Assembly: GCA_016297805.1 (NCBI GenBank)
Contig: JAEDFX010000098.1
Coordinates: 1 to 8,013, forward strand
Origin: Treponema sp.
Lineage (GTDB): Bacteria > Spirochaetota > Spirochaetia > Treponematales > Treponemataceae
Direction: 5' to 3'
DNA: 8,013 bases
Shown here: positions 1 through 6,194 of the stretch, one piece after another
Numbering within the stretch: the first letter of the stretch is position 1
Layout: each line of letters opens with the position of its first letter
Translations under genes and position numbers: made by a program
Notes under the pieces: generated by a model
The model's input: only the letters and a program-made list of their open reading frames with translations
Told to the model about the DNA's origin: nothing
Database searches by the model: none

Positions 1-10
1 CCCCCACACT

Positions 11-82
11 GTCATTCCGGACTTGATCCGGAATCTCTTTTTTGAAATGACGGGAGAGATGCTGAATCAGGTTCAGCATGAC
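11..82. repeat. Inverted doublet of 21-nt palindromic repeats upstream of purB
   Basis: Two perfect hairpins, each with 8-bp arms and a 5-nt loop, lie in opposite orientation. The first (14-34) has arms ATTCCGGA/TCCGGAAT and is preceded by GTC and followed by CTC. The second (59-79) has arms ATGCTGAA/TTCAGCAT, is preceded by GAG (57-59, overlapping by one base) and followed by GAC (80-82). Between them ATCTCT (33-38) can pair with AGAGAT (55-60), so the whole doublet can fold on itself. The same family forms the large array at 1671-2003. The layout is like that of REP/BIME or MITE-type intergenic elements. I see no coding potential in it. Confidence 0.85.
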
Positions 83-87
83 GGAAC

Positions 88-98
88 TTTTTTTTTTT
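88..98 (+). repeat. Homopolymer run of 11 T
   Basis: Eleven consecutive T lie between the palindrome doublet and the purB promoter. The run could act as the U-tract of a weak terminator for a + strand gene left of the window, since the hairpin at 59-79 ends 8 nt before it. It could equally be a simple A/T-rich upstream region. The spacing is looser than in a standard intrinsic terminator. Confidence 0.5.
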
Positions 99-109
99 CC
101 CCTTTCAAA

Positions 110-138
110 TTGTATAAAAATTAAAAATCAGTTATACT
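110..138 (+). promoter_or_regulatory. Putative sigma-70-type promoter of purB
   Basis: A -35-like TTGTAT (110-115) and a -10-like TATACT (133-138, five of six consensus positions) are separated by exactly 17 nt. They lie 31 bp upstream of the purB start codon, leaving room for a short leader with an AGAGG ribosome binding site at 158-162. The -35 is only a half match (TTG). No operator or PurR-like site is recognisable. Confidence 0.55.
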
Positions 139-169
139 TAATCAACTTAAAACAATCAGAGGTTTTTTT

Positions 170-1606
170 ATGGCATTGACAAGTGTTAGTCCTGTTGACG
201 GACGCTATGAAATCAAGACAAAATGTTTGCAGGGTTACTTTAGCGAAATGGCTCTTATGAAGTACCGCATTTATACAGAAATCAACTATCTTATAAAGCT
301 GCTTGATACTCCAATGCTTAAGGAACGGGTAACAGAAAAAGTTGATGCTGCAAAACTTCGTTCAATTATCAACATTACAGAAGAAGATGCTGCAATTATT
401 AAATCAATTGAAACAAAGGGATATGACGGAATTCCTGCTACAAACCATGACGTAAAAGCAATTGAATATTTTATCAAGAAAAAGCTTACTGCAATGGGAA
501 TGGAAAACATTCTGGAATATGTTCACTTTGCTTTGACCAGTGAAGACATTAACAATATTTCTTACGGTCTTATGATTCGTGACGCTGTAAATGAAGTTGT
601 TATTCCTGAGTTCCTTTCTGTTTATGGAAAACTTTACAAGCTTGCCTGCCAGCACAAAAGTTTGAGTATGCTTGCCCGCACTCATGGTCAGCCTGCAACT
701 CCAACAACATTTGGTAAGGAAATGCTTGTTTTTGTTAACAGAATTAAAGAAGAACTTTGCCAGCTTTGCAATGTTGATATTCTCCTTAAGTTGAATGGCG
801 CAACTGGTGGTTTTAATGCCCACAATTTTGTTTTCCCTGAATTTGACTGGATCAATTTTAGCCATGAACTTATTAATTCATTTAACGACGAAATTACTCC
901 TCTTGATAATGAATACATGCACACAAAGCCACTTAAGGTTCGCTTTAATCCAATTACTGCTCAGATTGAACCTCACGATTCTTACCTCCGTGTATTTGAT
1001 GGCGTAAAAAGAATCAACAACATTCTTACTGACTTTGCTATGGATACATGGCGCTACATTAGTGACGGATGGATTAAACAGCGTGCTATTGCCGGCGAAA
1101 TTGGTTCCAGTGCTATGCCTCATAAGGTTAACCCTATTGATTTTGAAAATGCTGAAGGTAACTTTGGTATGGCTAATGCAATGTTTGAATTCTTTGTTAG
1201 AAAACTTTGTATCAGCCGTTTGCAGCGTGACCTTACAGACAGTACAGTTGAACGAAACATGGGTTGTGCTTTTGCCCATACTTTGATTGCTCTTGCAAGC
1301 CTTCAGAAAGGTCTTGGAAAAATTGAAGTTAATGCTACAAAAATTACAGAAGCTTTGGAAACAACACCAGAAGTTTTAGCAGAAGCATATCAGAATCTGT
1401 TGCGTATGAGCGGCGTAGATAAACCTTATGAACGTCTTAAAGAAATTACTCGGGGTAAAAAAGTTTCTATTGAAGATTTCCACAACCTGGCCCGCAATCT
1501 GGAAGTTAGCGACGAAGTTAAAAACAGACTTCTTGCAGCAACACCTCTTACTTATGTTGGTTTGAGCAGCAAAATTGTTGACCAGTTTGATGCAAAGATT
1601 AATTAA
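170..1606 (+). CDS. purB: Adenylosuccinate lyase
   Basis: This cytosolic enzyme of the fumarase/aspartase superfamily cleaves SAICAR to AICAR plus fumarate in IMP synthesis, and adenylosuccinate to AMP plus fumarate. The 478-residue product is the length expected for the E. coli PurB-like group. Visible motifs in order are: the N-terminal SPVDGRY; NHDVKAIEYF (about 92-101); TSEDINN (123-129); THGQPATPTT with the catalytic-type His172; and the fumarate-lyase signature GSSAMPHKVNP (312-322) in the flexible loop that supplies the catalytic serine. The start is supported by AGAGG at 158-162, seven bases before ATG, and by the conserved N-terminus. No frameshift or missing key residue is seen. The gene is alone on its strand here, convergent with the alpha-glucan locus, and flanked on both sides by the same palindromic repeat family. 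Confidence 0.97.
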   Translation: MALTSVSPVDGRYEIKTKCLQGYFSEMALMKYRIYTEINYLIKLLDTPMLKERVTEKVDAAKLRSIINITEEDAAIIKSIETKGYDGIPATNHDVKAIEYFIKKKLTAMGMENILEYVHFALTSEDINNISYGLMIRDAVNEVVIPEFLSVYGKLYKLACQHKSLSMLARTHGQPATPTTFGKEMLVFVNRIKEELCQLCNVDILLKLNGATGGFNAHNFVFPEFDWINFSHELINSFNDEITPLDNEYMHTKPLKVRFNPITAQIEPHDSYLRVFDGVKRINNILTDFAMDTWRYISDGWIKQRAIAGEIGSSAMPHKVNPIDFENAEGNFGMANAMFEFFVRKLCISRLQRDLTDSTVERNMGCAFAHTLIALASLQKGLGKIEVNATKITEALETTPEVLAEAYQNLLRMSGVDKPYERLKEITRGKKVSIEDFHNLARNLEVSDEVKNRLLAATPLTYVGLSSKIVDQFDAKIN

Positions 1607-1670
1607 GTTGATTTATAATAAGTAATTTTAGATAAAAAAATAGGGCTGTCCAATAAATTAGTAGCATAGC

Positions 1671-2003
1671 GTCATGCTGAACAAAAGTTGCCCTCCTGAA
1701 CCAATGCCCGTCATCCTGAACCAATGCCCGTCATCCTGAACTGGATTCAGGATTTCATCAAAAGAGATTCCGGATCAGGTCCGGAATGACGTTGCGGGGG
1801 ATTCCGGATCAAGTCCGGAATGACGTGTGCTTTGTGTCATCCTGAACTGGATTCAGGATCTCATCAAAAGAGATTCCGGATCAAGTCCGGAATGACGTTG
1901 CGGGGGATTCCGGATCAGGTCCGGAATGACGTGTGCGTTGTGTCATCCTGAACTCCGATTCAGGATCTCATCAAAAGAGATTCCGGATCAGGTCCGGAAT
2001 GAC
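1671..2003. repeat. Palindromic-repeat array with 106-bp higher-order period
   Basis: This accounts for most of the gene-free stretch 1607-2059. Two hairpin classes alternate. Class A (arms ATCCTGAA/TTCAGGAT) lies at 1733-1753, 1839-1859 and 1945-1966. Class B (arms ATTCCGGA/TCCGGAAT) lies at 1767-1787, 1801-1821, 1873-1893, 1907-1927 and 1980-2000. Class A copies are in GTC...CTC (or TTC) orientation and class B copies in the reverse orientation ending in GAC. The A-B-B block repeats every 106 bp (A starts at 1733, 1839, 1945), for about 2.5 copies. The spacers ATCAAAA, GTTGCGG and GTGTGC are also conserved. The last A copy has a 6-nt loop, which shifts the final B by one base. Truncated half-units precede the array at 1671-1734. 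No ORF, cas gene or unique spacer is present. Confidence 0.9.
1695..1734 (+). repeat. Two tandem 20-bp truncated palindrome half-units
   Basis: The 20-bp unit beginning CCTGAACCAATG and ending CCCGTCAT occurs twice in direct tandem (1695-1714 and 1715-1734) and runs straight into the first complete class A hairpin at 1733. Each unit keeps the 5' arm of class A (GTCATCCTGAA) but lacks the 3' arm, so it cannot form the hairpin. A further half-unit of the upstream class C type, GTCATGCTGAAC, lies at 1671-1682. These look like deletion or slippage remnants at the edge of the array. Confidence 0.8.
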
Positions 2004-2059
2004 AGAGGCTTAATACTTTTGGGACAGCCCCATTTTTTACTTTAATTAGAAAGTATGTT

Positions 2060-4597
2060 TCATTTTTCTAGAATTACAAATGATTTAGCAGATACTTTTG
2101 CAGGAATTTCTGCATCTTTTGGAGTACCAGAAGATACATCAATTGATTTTGAATAACCTGTTGAATCAATTGTAACATCAGATGAAGTAGCGTTGAAGTA
2201 TACACAGAAATTGCCTGTTATATATTGAGTTACGCCTTTACTCACAGTTGTTGCTGTTGCAGATTTGTTTGCACCAAATGCTTCACTGTTTGCTTTGCGC
2301 AAAGCAATTAATCCTTTGTATACTTTATAAACGTCTTCAAACTTTGTTTTATAAGAAAGGTCGATTGTATTACATTCATCAATTTCTGAAGGACTCCAGA
2401 ATTTTCCACCCTTTTTATCACTTGCGTAACTGTCTGGGTTACCTTTCTTTGTGCGCATAAATTCCTGACCACCGTTGATGAATGGTGTTCCCTGAGCAAG
2501 GAAAATATATGCTGCAGAAAGTTTGTCTTGAGCACGAACTAAATCTTTATTAGCAGCAGAAAGTGAATCGTAAGTAACAAATTTACTTACAATATCATCA
2601 CCTTTAATTCCCGGTACAGTTGAGTAGCATAATTTATCTGCCAATGTGTAGTTGTCGTGGCATTCTACGTAATGAATTGTAAGTTTTGGATTACCTGTTT
2701 TGTTTCTTGAAGTTATTGCAGTAAGACCATTAACTATTTTTTCATCCACGTAAGCACCTTGTACCTGACCAAGCTGGATTCCACCAAATTCGGCACCTTT
2801 GACAGCATTTCTAAATTCATCATCGAATGCACCTGTTCCATCACCTCTGCCAGTTTTAGGCTTAACTGCAGCAGTTGCTCCACTTACTACAGCACTTTTA
2901 CCGCCTGTCCATGGTTCTCCATAAACCATAACTTTTGGGTCAATGTCGTAAAGTGTGTCATAAATTAATTTCATTGTAGTTGACTCAAGACAACCCATTA
3001 AATCAAATCGGAAACCGTTAATGTGATAATCATTCATCCAATGTTTCATGCTTTCTATAACATATTTAGTAACAACTGTGTGATTTGTTGCAATTTCATT
3101 ACCACAACCAGAACCATTTACATACTGTCCATCTTTAACACGATAGAAATATTCTGGGATAGTTTTGTCATATAGTGAATTAAGACCTGTACCACTTGTG
3201 TGGTTATAAACAACATCCATAATAACAGCAATGTCTTCGTCGTGGAAAGCTTTAATCATTTTACGCATCTGTTTAGCGGCATCTTTACCATCTTCTTCAT
3301 TACCAGAATAATTTGTATAACGGCCCTCTGGAACATTGTAATGATAAGGATTGTAACCCCAGTTGTAATTTTCATCATTATTTGTCTGAGCATAATCAAA
3401 CATTGGAAGAATCTGAACGTGAGTAATTCCCAACTCTTTAAGATGTTTAGCAAATGGTTTTTCGCCTTCAGAAAGAGCTTTAGTAATATCATCAAATTTT
3501 CCAGTTGAATTTTTTGCAAAGGCTCTTGACCAATCTCGGATATGCATTTCGTAAATTATTGCTTCGGAATATGCATCACCTGTAAATGGATTGTAGTATT
3601 TATCGGACCAACCTGCAGGTTTTGTAGATGGGTCTTCCAAAGTAATAATTTGGCTGGCTTCTGAGTCACCTGTTGCAAGGTTGTTCCAAATATCACATAC
3701 TTCGTTATATCCAGCACTATTCTTGAACTTGTATTTGTAATATTTATAGTTAGCAATATCATCAACTGTTGCAGACCAAACTCCTTTTTCTCCCATAGCC
3801 ATTGGAATTGTTTTAGAGGCAGCAGTTGAAATTTCTGCGTAAGTTTTGTAAAGCAAAAGTTCAGCAGAAGAACTTGTTGGAGCCCAAGTTTTAAATGTTG
3901 CAGTATTCCCAGAAACTGTGCATCCCAAAGTAGATGTATCAGGTACCATAAACTGATCAAGAATGCTTGTATCAAGAGTTGCCTGGATTTTAGAATCTTT
4001 ATAAGTAATTAAATAAGGAAGCTTGTTGATATCGCCATCACTTACATTAATAATGCCTTCTATTCCATTAATTTCTGTAGAAGAAACAGTAAGAAGGTTA
4101 CCCTGATTATCTGCTACAGTTACATCATCCAGACTTGGGACACCATAGGCTTTAACTTTAATTACTTTACCAGAATCATCTGTAATTACAGCAGATTTTA
4201 TTCCAGAAAGAGATTCAGCAGATGTATAATATTCTGATACACCATAAATAAAACAAAGTTCATCCGTTGTCTGGAGAACTTCGGCTGGAACAACAATGTC
4301 TGCAGTCTGTGGAGAACCAGTAGAAGCTACAAAAAGAATTCCTAAATCCATATCACGGTCAATTGGGAGAGTTGTATAAACAAAACCATTTCCCTTGCCT
4401 TCCATTTTAAGATTTCCCGGCCAACCAACAGAAGAATAATTTTCATTTGTTGCTTTTTTCCATGCCCAAACGTTCCATTCTGTGTTTTCATCTGCATAGT
4501 AAAGGCTAATTTTCATTCCTTTAGTTTTTTTACCACAGCCAGAAAAAAGACAAATACTTATGACAGAAATCAAAAGTAATGTAAAGATTTTTTTCAT
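2060..4597 (-). CDS. pulA: Type I pullulanase (GH13), lipoprotein
   Basis: This enzyme hydrolyses alpha-1,6 branch links of pullulan, starch or glycogen. The 845-residue product starts with a signal peptide ending in FSGC, with lipidated Cys21, so it should be membrane anchored. Segment 28-80 has a W...GWPG...M pattern resembling starch-binding CBM25/26 modules. Residues about 130-220 look like the pullulanase N2-type domain. A CBM48-like domain with CTVSGNTATFKTWAPT follows at about 225-320. The GH13 barrel shows YNWGYNP (411-417), region I DVVYNH (461-466), region II GFRFDLMG with nucleophile Asp532, region III YGEPW with acid/base Glu561, and region IV ECHDN with Asp648. A beta-sandwich tail ends the protein. 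The start at 4597 rather than an in-frame ATG at 4621 is chosen because AGGAGG lies 5 bases upstream and the signal peptide begins there. YNWGYNP differs from the usual YNWGYDP by Asp to Asn. Confidence 0.93.
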   Translation of the reverse strand: MKKIFTLLLISVISICLFSGCGKKTKGMKISLYYADENTEWNVWAWKKATNENYSSVGWPGNLKMEGKGNGFVYTTLPIDRDMDLGILFVASTGSPQTADIVVPAEVLQTTDELCFIYGVSEYYTSAESLSGIKSAVITDDSGKVIKVKAYGVPSLDDVTVADNQGNLLTVSSTEINGIEGIINVSDGDINKLPYLITYKDSKIQATLDTSILDQFMVPDTSTLGCTVSGNTATFKTWAPTSSSAELLLYKTYAEISTAASKTIPMAMGEKGVWSATVDDIANYKYYKYKFKNSAGYNEVCDIWNNLATGDSEASQIITLEDPSTKPAGWSDKYYNPFTGDAYSEAIIYEMHIRDWSRAFAKNSTGKFDDITKALSEGEKPFAKHLKELGITHVQILPMFDYAQTNNDENYNWGYNPYHYNVPEGRYTNYSGNEEDGKDAAKQMRKMIKAFHDEDIAVIMDVVYNHTSGTGLNSLYDKTIPEYFYRVKDGQYVNGSGCGNEIATNHTVVTKYVIESMKHWMNDYHINGFRFDLMGCLESTTMKLIYDTLYDIDPKVMVYGEPWTGGKSAVVSGATAAVKPKTGRGDGTGAFDDEFRNAVKGAEFGGIQLGQVQGAYVDEKIVNGLTAITSRNKTGNPKLTIHYVECHDNYTLADKLCYSTVPGIKGDDIVSKFVTYDSLSAANKDLVRAQDKLSAAYIFLAQGTPFINGGQEFMRTKKGNPDSYASDKKGGKFWSPSEIDECNTIDLSYKTKFEDVYKVYKGLIALRKANSEAFGANKSATATTVSKGVTQYITGNFCVYFNATSSDVTIDSTGYSKSIDVSSGTPKDAEIPAKVSAKSFVILEK

Positions 4598-4602
4598 TTT
4601 TT

Positions 4603-4608
4603 CCTCCT
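4603..4608 (-). promoter_or_regulatory. Ribosome binding site deciding the pullulanase start
   Basis: On the minus strand a perfect AGGAGG is followed by five A and then ATG at 4597. This places translation at MKKIFTLL rather than at the ATG eight codons upstream (4621), which would put extra charged residues before the signal peptide and overlap the binding site itself. Confidence 0.85.
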
Positions 4609-4689
4609 TAAAAAAAATCACTAAAAACTTTTAATAATTTATTGCTTAATTCTATATTCTTAAAATCAACCAGCAAATTATTAAATTAT

Positions 4690-4726
4690 TACAAAATAGC
4701 CCCGCCCCCATTTAAGAGAGCAGGGC
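4690..4726 (-). terminator. Strand-specific intrinsic terminator between lipoprotein gene and pullulanase
   Basis: In minus-strand RNA GCCCUGCUCUC (4726-4716) pairs over all 11 positions with GGGGGCGGGGC (4709-4699) around the 6-nt loop UUAAAU. Three of the pairs are G-U wobbles, and UAUUUUGUAAU follows. On the plus strand the wobbles would be A-C mismatches, so the structure is built to work only in the direction of this locus. It begins 25 bp after the lipoprotein stop codon. The U-tract is imperfect, so partial read-through into the pullulanase gene, 93 bp further on, is possible. The AT-rich stretch 4609-4689 may also hold a separate promoter (TATAGA at 4646-4651 on the minus strand is -10-like), but I find no convincing -35 to go with it. 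Confidence 0.7.
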
Positions 4727-4751
4727 CAATGTTTTAGAAGTTAATAACTAA

Positions 4752-6176
4752 TTATTCTACTTCAGAAACTGTAATTGTTAATGCTGTAGCATCAAATAAA
4801 ACTTTGTATGTTTTACCATCTTCAAGTTTAATTTTTGTGTTATCAGCACCAGGATCTGTTACTGTTGCAGCAGGTGTACCAATAGTAATTGTTGAGTTAG
4901 CTGAATAAGCTGTGTTTCCGCTCCAACCATCTTTGTTGTTAACTTTAAAGTTAACGCCACCAGCAAGGCTTCCACCCCAAGCTGTCATTGCAGTAGCATC
5001 ATATTTGAATGTGTAAGCAAACTTATCTGTTGCTCCATCCAAATCCATTTTTACGAATGCACCCTTTGAAATACATCCTATTACATAATAGTTTGTAGCT
5101 ACTTTATCTTCGATCTTTACTTTACAAGTTTCAACGCTTCCATCGTCTTTTACTTCTACTTTTACGCTTACAACGTAAGTGTTGCCAGCAGTAAGACCTG
5201 TGAATAAACCGTTATTATCTTTATTTGCGCCACTTTCATGGTAACCGCTGTTAAGTGGTACTTCACAGTCTGCAAAAATCCATGAATCCCAGTTACCTGG
5301 TTTTGAAAGAAGTTTGAATGCAACTGTTCCTGCGGCTTCACCCCAACCTGTTGTTTCTGGCATTGTGAATTCGTAAGAAAGTTCATACTTAGATGTGTTA
5401 TTAAGTACAACGTTATTCCAACCTGCACCACCATTAAGGAATGCCTGGAATACGTTTGGAACGATAGAAATCTTAATTTCGCTGTCATTTACAACTGTTA
5501 CTTTGTATTCCATAGCAGCAGCCATATCTGTTTCGATAAGAGCTGCATCGCCCAATGTTGCTGTTACAGCATCAGGGCCAACTGCTACTTCTTCTACAAC
5601 GATTGATTTGCCTTTTGTTGCATTGTAAATAGCAAATTTTTCATTTGCGTTAGTTGTTCTAATTACAGCTGTGTATGTCTTATCTCCATCAAAATCCATA
5701 GTTGAAATAAGACCATCTTTAATGATGTTGAGAGTGTCAGACTTAGAACCTGTGTGAGCAATTGTCATTTTAACTGCTGTTGAACCAGGTACAACTGTAA
5801 TTGTATATTCGTCACCTTTTACCAAACCTTTAAGTGGTGGACAATCTAGACTGTTGAATGGCACGAGTTCCATTTCTTCATCCATTTTGTATTCAGGAAG
5901 AAGAGTTGAACCGTCAGCTGAACGATAGTCTACACCCCAAGAGTTAGAACCACGAAGCGCAAAGTTTTCCTGGTCGCCTCTAGCGATGAATTTATAAGCC
6001 CATGTTCCGTCACCATTATCTGTAAGAGCAGAACCTTTCCAATCTTCCATTGAACCACAAATTGTTGCTGTAGAAAGATCGATTTTTGGTTCTAAATCAC
6101 TGTGAACTGAAGGACAGCCAGTGAACATTAATGCTGCTGCACAAATAGAAGCAGCGAATGTTAATAATTTTTTCAT
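4752..6176 (-). CDS. Multi-module surface lipoprotein, probable starch/alpha-glucan-binding (SusE/F-like)
   Basis: The 474-residue product has a signal peptide (MKKLLTFAAS...) ending in FTGC, with lipidated Cys21, and no other membrane segment. The rest reads as about four beta-rich modules: about 36-142, 148-240, 241-358 and 362-474. Each closes with a similar pair of strands: DEYTITV...VKMTI, MEYKVTV...IKISI, NTYVVSV...CKVKI and KTYKVLF...LTITV. Modules 1 and 4 also share a Trp-rich, aromatic F-x-Y-x-F/Y-K-F style core (DWKGS, GTWAYKF; FAYTFKY, DGWSGN). This recalls the SusE/SusF outer-membrane starch-binding proteins of Bacteroides. The start is fixed by AGGGGG at 6186-6191, in the 18-bp gap after the beta-barrel gene, so the two are almost surely co-transcribed. 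No catalytic motif is visible. The glucan-binding role is inferred from architecture and neighbours, not shown. Confidence 0.7.
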   Translation of the reverse strand: MKKLLTFAASICAAALMFTGCPSVHSDLEPKIDLSTATICGSMEDWKGSALTDNGDGTWAYKFIARGDQENFALRGSNSWGVDYRSADGSTLLPEYKMDEEMELVPFNSLDCPPLKGLVKGDEYTITVVPGSTAVKMTIAHTGSKSDTLNIIKDGLISTMDFDGDKTYTAVIRTTNANEKFAIYNATKGKSIVVEEVAVGPDAVTATLGDAALIETDMAAAMEYKVTVVNDSEIKISIVPNVFQAFLNGGAGWNNVVLNNTSKYELSYEFTMPETTGWGEAAGTVAFKLLSKPGNWDSWIFADCEVPLNSGYHESGANKDNNGLFTGLTAGNTYVVSVKVEVKDDGSVETCKVKIEDKVATNYYVIGCISKGAFVKMDLDGATDKFAYTFKYDATAMTAWGGSLAGGVNFKVNNKDGWSGNTAYSANSTITIGTPAATVTDPGADNTKIKLEDGKTYKVLFDATALTITVSEVE

Positions 6177-6185
6177 ATCAGTCGT

Positions 6186-6191
6186 CCCCCT
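6186..6191 (-). promoter_or_regulatory. Ribosome binding site of the lipoprotein gene inside the 18-bp intercistronic gap
   Basis: AGGGGG on the minus strand lies 9 bases before the ATG at 6176 and only 3 bases after the stop codon of the beta-barrel gene (6195-6197). The gap leaves no space for a promoter, which supports a single transcript for the two genes. Confidence 0.75.
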
Positions 6192-6194
6192 AAA

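Larger units (their letters stand above)
1635..2038. terminator. Bidirectional terminator arms separated by a repeat array (or terminal inverted repeats of a MITE)
   Basis: The left arm AAAAAATAGGGCTGTCC (1635-1651) and the right arm GGACAGCCCCATTTTTT (2022-2038) are complementary at 16 of 17 positions. In minus-strand RNA the odd pair becomes a G-U wobble, so pairing is complete. A-tract outside on the left and T-tract outside on the right is the layout of a bidirectional intrinsic terminator. It sits almost symmetrically, 28 bp after the purB stop and 21 bp after the pullulanase stop. The arms are 370 nt apart, with the palindrome array between them. The alternative is that the arms are terminal inverted repeats of a non-autonomous transposon, because ends of the form GGGGCTGTCCCAAAA resemble those of some insertion sequences (recalled, not checked). 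Confidence 0.6.

Noticed and set aside
59..98. Standard intrinsic terminator for a gene left of the window
   Set aside because: The 8-bp hairpin and T11 run are tempting, but 8 nt separate stem and T-run, and the hairpin is explained as a member of the dispersed repeat family. It is kept only as a possibility.
99..169. Purine riboswitch or PurR operator upstream of purB
   Set aside because: The leader after the predicted -10 is only about 30 nt, and I see no aptamer-like pairing or PurR-like palindrome in it.
404..865. 153-residue minus-strand open frame inside purB
   Set aside because: It lies fully antisense to a clearly conserved gene, has no ribosome binding site that I can see, and its composition looks like a reverse-strand shadow. 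The same applies to the other open frames inside purB, the pullulanase, the lipoprotein and the barrel gene.
1671..2003. CRISPR array
   Set aside because: Repeats are self-complementary in two alternating classes, the spacers between them are short and themselves repeated, and no cas gene is near. It is a palindrome array, not a CRISPR.
4598..4621. Upstream ATG at 4621 as the pullulanase start
   Set aside because: The sequence between the two ATGs contains the AGGAGG site for the downstream one, and starting at 4621 would put charged residues ahead of the signal peptide.
4752..6176. SusD-like lipoprotein
   Set aside because: SusD proteins are mostly alpha-helical with TPR repeats. This sequence is beta-rich with repeated strand pairs, closer in style to SusE/F.
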